NCBI GenBank assembly: GCA_964622685.1
Contig: CAZUUU010000023.1
Span: 1-30,433 of the forward strand
Reading direction: 5' to 3'
DNA from: Methylibium sp964622685
GTDB lineage: Bacteria; Pseudomonadota; Gammaproteobacteria; Burkholderiales; Burkholderiaceae_C
Length of the DNA stretch: 30,433 nt
The position numbers and the translations under genes are program-made. Shown piece after piece: positions 15,190 through 23,942 of the stretch (within the stretch, counting starts at the first letter, position 1; every line of letters starts with the position of its first letter). The notes under the pieces were generated by a model. That model made no database searches, was not told the DNA's origin, and saw only the letters and a program-made list of their open reading frames with translations.

Positions 15190-15825
15190 TCAGAGGCGGT
15201 GGGCCGTGACGGTCATCACCCGCGCCATGCCGCGCATCAGCCAGCGCGCGGGCTGGGGCAGGCGGCGGGCCCCCGCCTGCTCGGCGTCCTGGGCGTGGCG
15301 CGCCTCGTCTTCGCGCATCTGCGCGACGATGGCGCGCGACTCGGCGTCGGCCGCCGGCAGCCGGTCGAGGTGGCTGGCCAGGTGCTGCTCGACCTGCTGC
15401 TCGGTCTCGACCAGGAAACCCAGGCTGGCCGCATCGCTGGCCCGCCCAGCGACCAGCCCGATGCCGAAGGCGCCGGCGTACCAGAGCGGGTTGAGCCAGC
15501 TGGTGCGGCCCCCCAGTTCGGCCAGCCGCTGCTCGGTCCAGGCCAGGTGGTCGGTCTCCTCGCGAGCGGCGGCCGCGAACTGGGCCTGCAGGGCCGGCGA
15601 GCGCGTGCTCAGCGACTGGGCGTCGTAGAGCGCCTGGGCGCAGACCTCGCCGACATGGTCGACGCGCATCAGCGCGACCGACAGCCGACGGTCCGCGTCG
15701 CTGAGGGCCGCCTGGGGCGCGGCGGCGCGCGGCCGGGGCCGCGAAGCCGAGTGGCTGGCGAAGACCGTGTGCAGCGCCCTGCCCAGCGAGGCGAGCAGTC
15801 GATCGGCGGGGTTGAGGGCGGTCAT
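15190..15825 (-). CDS. coq7: 2-polyprenyl-3-methyl-6-methoxy-1,4-benzoquinone monooxygenase Coq7
   Basis: Coq7 is a di-iron monooxygenase that carries out a late hydroxylation in ubiquinone synthesis at the inner membrane. The ATG at 15825 gives 211 residues, the usual bacterial length. Iron-ligand motifs are visible: RVDHVGE (54-60), EETDH (89-93), ETEQQVEQH (140-148) and EDEARH (172-177), the paired E and ExxH pattern of the family. The N-terminal 45 residues are basic and Ala/Pro-rich. The frame stays open upstream to 15903, but the ATG at 15825 fits the family start. A terminator-like hairpin lies upstream at 15956-15990. Confidence 0.94.
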   Translation of the reverse strand: MTALNPADRLLASLGRALHTVFASHSASRPRPRAAAPQAALSDADRRLSVALMRVDHVGEVCAQALYDAQSLSTRSPALQAQFAAAAREETDHLAWTEQRLAELGGRTSWLNPLWYAGAFGIGLVAGRASDAASLGFLVETEQQVEQHLASHLDRLPAADAESRAIVAQMREDEARHAQDAEQAGARRLPQPARWLMRGMARVMTVTAHRL

Positions 15826-15939
15826 GGGTCGCGCGCGAAGTTTCCGGGGCCGGCCACGGATCATCGCACTGGCGGGGATGGCTGCCGTCGGTGTCGGGCG
15901 CATGTCCTTTCGATGACGCTTGAAGCAGAAAGCCGCCCA

Positions 15940-15955
15940 GTTGTGGCATCACAAC
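15940..15955. promoter_or_regulatory. Perfect palindrome between coq7 and the porin gene
   Basis: GTTGTG-GCAT-CACAAC is a 6-4-6 perfect inverted repeat. The TTGTG-N4-CACAA layout has the same spacing as FNR/CRP-family half-sites, although the bases differ from the FNR consensus TTGAT-N4-ATCAA. It could be an operator for the porin or coq7, or an RNA hairpin. No regulator can be named. Confidence 0.35.
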
Positions 15956-15990
15956 AAAAAGGCAGCCCGTACCGCAGGGGCACTGGCTGC
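15956..15990 (-). terminator. Terminator-like hairpin on the minus strand upstream of coq7
   Basis: Read on the minus strand, GCAGCC (15990-15985) pairs with GGCTGC (15967-15962). Inside, GUGCC pairs with GGUAC (one G-U pair) around CCUGC, with one A-G mismatch between the stems. A C and five T follow (15960-15956). This fits an intrinsic terminator or attenuator on transcripts running towards coq7. No promoter for such a transcript is evident in the 110 bp between it and the porin start. Confidence 0.5.
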
Positions 15991-16101
15991 GATGGGCGAT
16001 CGTCTGGTGCAATAGATCTAACTTCCGATATGGAGGTTGGTTCGGCTCGCCGTCGAGGCGTTAGGGCCGGAGCCTCACAGTCAACTCTGGAGATAGTGGC
16101 A

Positions 16102-17145
16102 ATGAAAAAATCGATCATCGCTCTCGCTGCGCTCGGCGCCTTTGCCGGTGCGGCGTCTGCACAATCCTCCGTTACCCTTTATGGCCGCGTTGACTCAAAC
16201 GTTGCCTATTCGACTCCGGGCAGCAATATCAATCAGGGTGATGGTGTTTGGGCCTTGAACGAAGGCGGCAGCCGTACGGGTGCTGGTGGCTCGCGTTGGG
16301 GCTTGCGCGGCTCCGAGGATCTGGGTGGGGGCCTGAGTGCTTACTTCCAGCTCGAGAATGGATTTGACTCTGACACTGGTGCGTCGACTGCTGGTGTGCA
16401 GTTCGGGCGCACCGCGCTGGTGGCGCTGCGGAGCGCATCTTTGGGTGATGTTCGGTTCGGGCGGCAAGACACGTTTTCGCGGCTCATGAACATCAACTTC
16501 AGCGATTCGACCGGTCTGGGCGAGATGAAGATCGATGAGGCAGTGGGTGCTGGTGCGGGACGCCCCTTGTTTCAGAACTATGGGCAGCGCGTCAACAACG
16601 CCGTGCAGTACATCTCCCCCAACCTGAGTGGCTTCCAGTTGGCCGCGATGATTGGCGCCGGCGAAGGGGCGACGGCGCGTTACCAGGGCCTCATGGCCAG
16701 CTTCCGCCAGGGGCCTCTTGCCGTTGCGCTTTCGTACGAGGCCTACGATTCGTTCGGAACTCGAACCAGCGCGTTCAACGACCTGATTCACATCGGGGCG
16801 AACTACAACTTCGGGTTCGCAACTCTTTACGCCGCCTACCAAACGACCTCGGATTTCGGTGCGAATTTGGGAGCTGCTTCACCCATTCGAGATCACGACG
16901 CCTACAACGTAGCGGTGATGGTTCCGTTCGGCGCCCTTTCTTTGCGCGCGCAGTACACGAGCGCCAAGTACGATCTCGTGGCCGGAGGTAGTCAGGACGC
17001 GTCGAAGTACGGCGTTTCGGCGCGCTATCAGCTGTCGAAGCGGACGATGCTTTACTCTGCGATCACGCAACGGAGCGGCGACGGCAAAGAGAACTTTGCG
17101 GTCAAGCGCGACATCACGTTGGTCGGCCTCGCCCACAACTTCTGA
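16102..17145 (+). CDS. Outer-membrane trimeric porin (Burkholderia-type, Gram-negative porin family)
   Basis: The 347-residue precursor forms a general diffusion channel in the outer membrane. The signal peptide MKKSIIALAALGAFAGAASA is cleaved before QSSVTLYGRVD, a hallmark opening of betaproteobacterial porins. RWGLRGSEDLGGGLSAYFQLENGF and VRFGRQDTF follow, as does the predicted pore-loop region, and the protein ends VGLAHNF with the C-terminal Phe needed for barrel insertion. GGAG precedes the ATG. Base composition is clearly lower in GC than in neighbouring genes, with many codons ending in T or A (for example GGT, ATT, TTT). A UUCG terminator follows directly. Confidence 0.95.
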   Translation: MKKSIIALAALGAFAGAASAQSSVTLYGRVDSNVAYSTPGSNINQGDGVWALNEGGSRTGAGGSRWGLRGSEDLGGGLSAYFQLENGFDSDTGASTAGVQFGRTALVALRSASLGDVRFGRQDTFSRLMNINFSDSTGLGEMKIDEAVGAGAGRPLFQNYGQRVNNAVQYISPNLSGFQLAAMIGAGEGATARYQGLMASFRQGPLAVALSYEAYDSFGTRTSAFNDLIHIGANYNFGFATLYAAYQTTSDFGANLGAASPIRDHDAYNVAVMVPFGALSLRAQYTSAKYDLVAGGSQDASKYGVSARYQLSKRTMLYSAITQRSGDGKENFAVKRDITLVGLAHNF

Positions 17146-17177
17146 TCAACAGACAACTCCTTGCTTTGAATGCTGCT

Positions 17178-17200
17178 GGCACCCTTCGGGGTGCCTTTTT
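17178..17200 (+). terminator. Intrinsic terminator of the porin gene
   Basis: GGCACCC (17178-17184), the tetraloop TTCG and GGGTGCC (17189-17195) form a perfect 7-bp hairpin followed by five T (17196-17200). It lies 32 bp after the porin stop. The ATG of the next gene begins two bases after the T run. Confidence 0.92.
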
Positions 17201-17201
17201 C

Positions 17202-17972
17202 ATGCCCGCGCCGACCATCGCGCTCGCGCTCGCGCTGGCGTTGTCGGCCTGTGCCGTGACGCCGGGGTCGGCCGAGCTGGAGACGCCGGCCGGCGTCGTC
17301 CCGGCCGGCGACTTCTGCATCGAGCGCTGGCAGCCGCAGCGTTTGCCGGGCAAGCGGAGTACGCGCTACGACGTCGCCGGCGATCGCGAACGCCCCTTCG
17401 TCCGCGCCCGGGCCGAAGCGTCGGCGAGCCTGCTGCGCCATCGCCTGCGCGTCGAGCCGGCCCAGCTCGGCGAGCTGCGCTTCTCGTGGCAGGTGCCGGC
17501 ACTGATCGAGCGGGCCGACGTGCGACAGCGCGAGTTCGAGGACGCGCCGGCGCGCATCGTGCTGGCCTTCGACGGCGATCACGATCGGCTGGACGCCCGC
17601 GACCAGCTGCTCTTCGACCTGGCCCACACGCTGTCGGGCGAGCGACCGCCCTATGCGACGCTGATGTACGTCTGGGACGCCCAGGCACCGCTCGAGTCGG
17701 TGGTGCCCGGCAACCGCAGCTCGCGCGTGCGCAAGATCGTCGTCGAGTCCGGCCCGCAGCGCCTGGCGGGCTGGCAGGCCTACCGGCGCGACATCGTGGC
17801 CGACTACCGGCGGGCCTTCGGCGAAGCCCCGGGTCCATTGATCGGCGTGGCGCTGATGACGGATGCCGACAACACCGGCAAGACCGCCGCGGCGTCCTAC
17901 GGAGCCGTCTGCCTGGGCCCTGCCCCCGCGTCGAAGCCCCGGGTCCCCGGCGATGACCCGGCGCCCGGGTAG
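17202..17972 (+). CDS. DUF3047 family lipoprotein
   Basis: I recognise the DUF3047 family, whose function is unknown. With the ATG at 17202 the protein has 256 residues and a lipoprotein signal MPAPTIALALALALSAC, with LSAC as lipobox and Cys17 as the lipidated residue, so it should be anchored in the envelope. The rest includes FCIERWQPQRLPGK, LRFSWQVPALIERADVR, RIVLAFDGDHDRLD, ATLMYVWD and IGVALMTDADNTG, the conserved blocks of the family. The start codon lies directly behind the porin terminator with no ribosome-binding site between; a longer start at 17166 would place the terminator inside the coding region and spoil the signal peptide. Confidence 0.85.
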   Translation: MPAPTIALALALALSACAVTPGSAELETPAGVVPAGDFCIERWQPQRLPGKRSTRYDVAGDRERPFVRARAEASASLLRHRLRVEPAQLGELRFSWQVPALIERADVRQREFEDAPARIVLAFDGDHDRLDARDQLLFDLAHTLSGERPPYATLMYVWDAQAPLESVVPGNRSSRVRKIVVESGPQRLAGWQAYRRDIVADYRRAFGEAPGPLIGVALMTDADNTGKTAAASYGAVCLGPAPASKPRVPGDDPAPG

Positions 17973-18038
17973 ACCCGTTTGACGCCGGGCCCGCGAATTG
18001 CAGATCATCCTGCCCTTGCAAACTCGGCGATCCCGACC

Positions 18039-19634
18039 ATGCCTAGCACGCGCCACCGCGCCACCCTGCTGCTGGCTGCCTTCGCAGCCTTGACGATCAC
18101 GGCCCCCGCCCCGGCGGCGACCTTCCGCTGGGCCAGCGCCAGCGACATCCCGACCTGGGACATCCACTCGCAGAACAACGCGCTCGCCAACGGCGTGCAC
18201 GCCTCGGTCTACGAGACCCTCTATTACTACACCGACAAGTTCGAGCTGGTGCCGGTGCTGGCGACCGGCTCCAGGCTGCTGAGCCCGACCCAGCTGCGCG
18301 TCACGCTGCGGCCCGGCGTGAAGTTCCAGGACGGCAGCGCCTTCACGGCCGACGACGCGGTGTTCTCGCTGACGCGGGCGATGGAGAAGACCTCGAACTT
18401 CGGCGTCTACACCCAGGGCATCGACAAGGTCGTCAAGGTCGACGACATGACGATCGACATCCTGACCAAGGCGCCGAACCCGGTGCTGCTGCGCCAGCTG
18501 ACCGAGCTGCGCATGATGAGCAAGGCCTGGGCCGAGAAGAACAAGTCGACCTCGCCGAAGGACATCAAGACCGCCGAGGAGAACTACGCGCACCGCCATG
18601 CGATGGGCACCGGGCCGTTCATGCTCAAGCGCTGGGAGCAGGACGTGAAGCTCGAGCTGGTCGAGAACCCCGCGTGGTGGGGCAAGGCCGCCGGCCTCAA
18701 GCCGGGCAACGTGACCGAGATCGTCTACACGCCGATCAAGGCCGAGGCCACGCGCGTCGCGGCCCTGCTGTCCGGCGAGGTCGACATGGTGCTCGACCCG
18801 TCGCCCTCCGACCTGACGCGGCTGCGCGCCAACCCGCAACTGAAGATCGTCGACGGCGTCGAGAACCGCAGCCTCTTCCTCGGCATGGACCAGTTCCGCG
18901 ACGAGCTGCCCGGCTCCAGCGTGAAGGGCAAGAACCCGCTCAAGGACCGTCGCGTGCGGCTGGCGCTGTACCAGGCCATCGACATCGCGGCGATCCAGAA
19001 GAACATCATGCGCGGCCTGGCCGAGCCCACCGGCACCATCGTCCCGCCGCAGGTCGCCGGCTGGAGCAAGAAGGTCGATGCCCGCTACCCCTACGACCTG
19101 AATGCCGCCAAGAAGCTGATGGCCGAGGCCGGCTATCCGGGCGGCTTCGAGGTCGACTTCGCCTGCCCGAACAACCGCTACATCAACGACGAGGAGATCT
19201 GCCAGGCCGTGAGCGCGATGTGGGCGCGGCTGGGCGTGAAGGCCAGGCTGCGCACGCTGCCGCTGTCGACCTACTTCCCGATGATCCAGCGCTACGAGGC
19301 CAGCATCTACATGCTGGGCTGGGGCGTGCCGACCTTCGATGCGCTGTACTCGCTGCAGTCGCTGCTGCGCACGGTCGGCGCCCAGGGCGACGGCAACTAC
19401 AACGTCGGCCGCTACAGCAATCCGCAGATGGACGCGCTGGTCGAGCGCATCAAGAAGGAGATCGACCTGAAGAACCGCACCGAGCTGATCGAGAAGGCGC
19501 TCGAGCTGTCGCACCAGGACGTCGCCTACCTGCCGCTGCACAACCAGGTCATTCCTTGGGCGATGAAGAAGAACATCGACATGGTGCACCGCGCGGACAA
19601 CCGCATCGACATGCGCAGCGTGAAGGTCAACTGA
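18039..19634 (+). CDS. Peptide-type ABC transporter substrate-binding protein (SBP_bac_5 family)
   Basis: This periplasmic binding protein captures a peptide, opine or similar ligand for the importer encoded downstream. The ATG at 18039 gives 531 residues with a signal peptide (MPSTRHRATLLLAAFAALTI, cleavage near APAPAA|TFRW). Family features are seen along the chain: WDIHSQNNA, LRPGVKFQDGSAFTADDAVFS, HAMGTGPFMLKRWEQ, VRLALYQAIDI and AYLPLHNQVIPW. A longer start at 17979 would put about 20 extra polar residues before the signal peptide. It lies 66 bp after the DUF3047 gene and 9 bp before the first permease. The ligand cannot be read from the sequence. Confidence 0.95.
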   Translation: MPSTRHRATLLLAAFAALTITAPAPAATFRWASASDIPTWDIHSQNNALANGVHASVYETLYYYTDKFELVPVLATGSRLLSPTQLRVTLRPGVKFQDGSAFTADDAVFSLTRAMEKTSNFGVYTQGIDKVVKVDDMTIDILTKAPNPVLLRQLTELRMMSKAWAEKNKSTSPKDIKTAEENYAHRHAMGTGPFMLKRWEQDVKLELVENPAWWGKAAGLKPGNVTEIVYTPIKAEATRVAALLSGEVDMVLDPSPSDLTRLRANPQLKIVDGVENRSLFLGMDQFRDELPGSSVKGKNPLKDRRVRLALYQAIDIAAIQKNIMRGLAEPTGTIVPPQVAGWSKKVDARYPYDLNAAKKLMAEAGYPGGFEVDFACPNNRYINDEEICQAVSAMWARLGVKARLRTLPLSTYFPMIQRYEASIYMLGWGVPTFDALYSLQSLLRTVGAQGDGNYNVGRYSNPQMDALVERIKKEIDLKNRTELIEKALELSHQDVAYLPLHNQVIPWAMKKNIDMVHRADNRIDMRSVKVN

Positions 19635-19643
19635 CCTCGGCGC

Positions 19644-20627
19644 ATGCTCGCCTTCATCGTCCGCCGCCTGCTCCAGGCGGTCCTCGTGATGCTGGCGGTG
19701 GCCTTCGTGGCCTTCACGCTGTTCCAGTACGTCGGCGATCCGGTCACCAACCTGCTGGGCCAGGACGCCACGCCCGAGCAGCGCGAGCAGCTGCGCGCCG
19801 ACCTCGGCCTCGATCGGCCGGCGCCCGTGCAGTTCGCGCGCTTCGTCGGCAACGCGCTGCGCGGCGAGTTCGGCCTGAGCCTGCGCCAGGGCCGCAAGGT
19901 CGGGGCGCTGATCGTCGAGCGCTTCCCGGCCACGCTGGAACTCGCCTTCACGGCGGCGCTGCTGGCGCTCGTCGTCGGCGTGCCGATGGGCGTGATCGCG
20001 GCGCTCAAGCGCGACAGCTGGCTCTCGCAGGTGCTGATGACGGTGTCGCTGCTGGGCGTATCGCTGCCGACCTTCCTGATCGGCATCCTGCTGATCCTGG
20101 TGTTCTCGGTGTGGCTGAACTGGCTGCCGAGCTTCGGGCGCGGCGAGGTGACGGCGCTCGGCGCCTGGACCACCGGCTGGCTCAGCGCCGACGGCTGGAA
20201 GCACCTGGTGCTGCCGTCGGTGACGCTGGCGGTGTTCCAGCTGACGCTGATCATGCGGCTGGTGCGCGCCGAGATGCTGGAGGTGCTGCGCACCGACTAC
20301 ATCAAGTTCGCGCGGGCGCGCGGCCTGTCCGACCGCGCGGTGCACTTCGGCCATGCGCTGAAGAACACGCTGGTGCCGGTGGTCACTATCATCGGCCTGC
20401 AGATCGGCTCGCTGATCGCCTTCGCGATCATCACCGAGACGGTGTTCCAGTGGCCCGGCATGGGCCTGCTGTTCATCCAGGCCGTGAGCTTTGCCGACGT
20501 GCCGGTCATGGCGGCCTACCTGTGCCTGATCGCGCTGATCTTCGTCGTCATCAACCTGGTGGTCGACCTGCTGTACTTCGCCGTCGATCCGCGCCTGCGC
20601 ATCGAGGGCGCGGCGGGCGCGCATTGA
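19644..20627 (+). CDS. Peptide-type ABC transporter permease, DppB/OppB type
   Basis: The 327-residue inner-membrane permease opens with MLAFIVRRLLQAVLVMLAVAF, a typical DppB-like first helix, and has about six membrane segments. The EAA loop that contacts the ATPase is visible at about 214-240 (RAEMLEVLRTDYIKFARARG). The sequence TETVFQWPGMGLLF in the C-terminal half is a family signature. The first periplasmic region includes ATPEQREQLRADLGLDRP, also common to DppB proteins. It follows the binding-protein gene by 9 bp and precedes the second permease by 13 bp. Confidence 0.96.
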   Translation: MLAFIVRRLLQAVLVMLAVAFVAFTLFQYVGDPVTNLLGQDATPEQREQLRADLGLDRPAPVQFARFVGNALRGEFGLSLRQGRKVGALIVERFPATLELAFTAALLALVVGVPMGVIAALKRDSWLSQVLMTVSLLGVSLPTFLIGILLILVFSVWLNWLPSFGRGEVTALGAWTTGWLSADGWKHLVLPSVTLAVFQLTLIMRLVRAEMLEVLRTDYIKFARARGLSDRAVHFGHALKNTLVPVVTIIGLQIGSLIAFAIITETVFQWPGMGLLFIQAVSFADVPVMAAYLCLIALIFVVINLVVDLLYFAVDPRLRIEGAAGAH

Positions 20628-20640
20628 GGCCGGCCCCAAG

Positions 20641-21549
20641 ATGACCGGCCTGCAGCGATTCCTCGACAGCGACGTCTGGCACAGCTTCCGCAGTTCGCCG
20701 GTGGCGATCGTCGCGGCGCTGATCGCCTTCACCTGCCTGTTCTGTGCGCTGTTCGCCAACTGGGTGGCGCCGCACAACCCCTTCGACCTGGCGACGCTCG
20801 AACTCGGCGACGCGCGCCTGCCGCCGGCCTGGATGGACGAGGGCCGGTCGACCTACCTGCTCGGCACCGACGACCAGGGCCGCGACATCCTCTCCGCGCT
20901 GATGTACGGCGCGCGCATCTCGCTGGCCGTCGGCATTGCCTCGGTGCTGCTGTCGATGGCGATCGGCGTGACGCTCGGCCTCGTCTCCGGCTTCCTCGGC
21001 GGTCGGGTCGACGCCTTCATCATGCGGGTCTGCGACGTGATGCTGTCCTTCCCGTCGATCCTGATCGCGCTGCTGATCGACGGCGTCGGGCGGGCGCTGT
21101 TCCCGAACGCGCACGAGACCCTGGCCTTCGGCGTGCTGATCCTCGCGATCGCCCTGACCGGCTGGGTGCAGTACGCGCGCACGGTGCGCGGCTCGACGAT
21201 GGTCGAGCGCCAGAAGGAGTACGTGCAGGCGGCACGCGTCATCGGCGTGACGCCGGCGCGCATCATGCGGCGCCACGTGCTGCCCAACGTGCTGGGGCCG
21301 GTCTTCGTGCTGGCGACCATCCAGATCGCGACGGCCATCATCACCGAGGCGACGCTCAGCTTCCTGGGTGTCGGCGTGCCGCCGACCTCGCCGTCGTTGG
21401 GGACATTGATCCGCGTGGGCAACGATTTCCTGTTCAGCGGCGAATGGTGGATTACGATCTTTCCGGGCGCCATGCTGGTGCTGATCGCATTGAGCGTGAA
21501 CCTGCTGGGCGACTGGCTGCGCGATGCGCTGAACCCGCGCCTGCGTTGA
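20641..21549 (+). CDS. Peptide-type ABC transporter permease, DppC/OppC type
   Basis: The 302-residue permease pairs with the DppB-type protein. The N-terminal helix (about 20-44) follows WHSFRSSPVAIVAAL. The DppC-type motif YLLGTDDQGRDILSALMYGARISL is present near residues 74-97, the EAA loop reads EYVQAARVIGVTPARIMRRHVLPNVLG, and ITEATLSFLGVGVPPTSPSLG lies near the end, all characteristic. It belongs to the same run as the binding protein. A small lipoprotein gene follows 25 bp later, before the ATPase genes. Confidence 0.96.
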   Translation: MTGLQRFLDSDVWHSFRSSPVAIVAALIAFTCLFCALFANWVAPHNPFDLATLELGDARLPPAWMDEGRSTYLLGTDDQGRDILSALMYGARISLAVGIASVLLSMAIGVTLGLVSGFLGGRVDAFIMRVCDVMLSFPSILIALLIDGVGRALFPNAHETLAFGVLILAIALTGWVQYARTVRGSTMVERQKEYVQAARVIGVTPARIMRRHVLPNVLGPVFVLATIQIATAIITEATLSFLGVGVPPTSPSLGTLIRVGNDFLFSGEWWITIFPGAMLVLIALSVNLLGDWLRDALNPRLR

Positions 21550-21574
21550 TCGACCCTCTGCCAAGGAGACCTCG

Positions 21575-21948
21575 ATGAAGACCCTGCTCTGCCTGGCCGC
21601 GACCGCCCTGCTGGCGGCCTGCGCCACTCCCTATCAGTACGCGCAGCTCGACGGCCGGCGCTACCACGTGACGCCGATCGATACCTATCCCGTGCTGATC
21701 CTCGATGTCGACGGGCGCTCGGTCGTCAACAACCCGGTCCAGGTCGACCCGGGACGGCGGGTCGTGCGCGTGCAGGCGCCCACCGGCGGCGCGGGCCTGC
21801 GCGAGACGCGCACCGTCGCGCTGGATGTTCGGGCGTGCACGCGCTACTACCTGGTAGCCGTCAAGGACAACCGGCTGGCCAGCGACTTCGAGGTCAAGGT
21901 CGAACACGAGGAACCGGTCGGCGGCTGCAGCGTGAAGGTGGCGCAGCG

Positions 21949-21952
<4 letters not shown>
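21575..21952 (+). CDS. Small lipoprotein of unknown function inside the ABC operon
   Basis: I do not recognise this 125-residue protein. The signal MKTLLCLAATALLAAC has a good lipobox (LAAC, Cys16). The mature part reads like one small beta-rich domain, with RRVVRVQAPTGG and a C-terminal RACTRYYLVAVKDNRLASDFEVKVEHEEP, and holds two cysteines that could form a disulfide (in VRACTRYY and GGCSVKV). A clear AAGGAG ribosome-binding site precedes the ATG. It sits between the permease and ATPase genes, and its stop overlaps the start of the next gene (GTGA), so it is very likely expressed with the importer. Confidence 0.85.
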
Positions 21953-22946
<994 letters not shown>

Positions 22947-22950
<4 letters not shown>

Positions 22951-23942
22951 GCGTCGCGCTGGTGGAGGTTCGGGACCTGGCGAAGCGTTTCGACGTCTCG
23001 GCGCCCTGGCTCAACCGCATGCTCGAGGGCAAGCCGCGGCAGATCGTGCATGCGGTGGACGGTGTCAGCTTCGCGATCGAGCGCGGCCGCACGCTGGCGC
23101 TGGTCGGCGAGTCGGGCTGCGGCAAGAGCACGGTGGCCAAGCTGATGGTCGGCCTGCACGCGCCCAGCGCGGGCACGGTGCGCTTCGATGGCGAGGACGC
23201 GACGCAGGCCTTGGCGTCACCGCAGGGGCAGGGCCTGCGCCGGCGGCTGCAGATGATTTTCCAGGACCCGTATGCGAGCCTGAACCCGCGCTGGAGCGTG
23301 CACGACATCGTGGCCGAGCCGCTGGTCGAGCACGGCATCGAGCGCGATCCTGCCGCGCTGCGCGAGCGGGTGGCGACGCTGCTGGCCTCGGTGAAGCTCG
23401 GCGCCGCGGATGCGGCGAAGTACCCGCACCAGTTCTCGGGTGGGCAGCGGCAGCGCATCTCGATCGCGCGCGCGCTGGCGACCGAGCCCGAGTTCCTGGT
23501 CTGCGACGAGCCGACTTCGGCGCTCGACGTGTCGGTGCAGGCCCAGGTGCTGAACCTGATGAAGGACCTGCAGCGCGAACGCGGCCTGACCTACCTGTTC
23601 ATCTCGCACAACCTCGCGGTGGTGCGGCACGTCGCCGACGAGGTGGGCGTCATGTACCTGGGCCGCTTGGTCGAGATGGCGCCGAAGCACGCGCTGTTCT
23701 CGGCACCGCGGCACCCGTACACGCGCATGCTGCTGGACGCGATCCCGGACATCCACCTCAGCGGGCGAGCGCGCACGCCGGTGCAGGGCGAGGTGCCGAA
23801 TCCGCTGAACCCGCCCAGCGGCTGCAGCTTCCACCCGCGCTGTCCGCACGCGCAGGAGCGCTGCAAGGCGGAACGGCCGGCGCTGCAAGCGATCGCCGGC
23901 ATCCGTGTGGCCTGCCACGCCGTGGCCGAGGGGCGGATCTAG
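22947..23942 (+). CDS. Peptide-type ABC transporter ATPase, DppF/OppF type
   Basis: The 331-residue ATPase has Walker A GESGCGKS (54-61), Q-loop FQDPYASLNPRW, signature FSGGQRQRI, Walker B FLVCDEPTSALD and switch His in FISHNLAV. The family C-terminus with SGCSFHPRCPHAQERC is present. The likely start is a TTG at 22947 that overlaps the previous stop (TTGA), preceded by GGGGAGG; no ATG fits. Its stop codon shares the palindrome CTAG with the stop of the convergent lysA, so no separate terminator fits between them. Confidence 0.95.

Noticed and set aside
15965..16012. A short minus-strand peptide MHQTIAHRSQCPCGTGCLF before coq7
   Set aside because: The frame has no ribosome-binding site, overlaps the terminator-like hairpin and resembles no family I recognise.
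17052..20777. A 1241-codon open frame on the minus strand across the DUF3047, binding-protein and permease genes
   Set aside because: It shows shadow-frame composition (Asp/His/Arg/Gln repeats) and crosses several well-supported plus-strand genes and the porin terminator.
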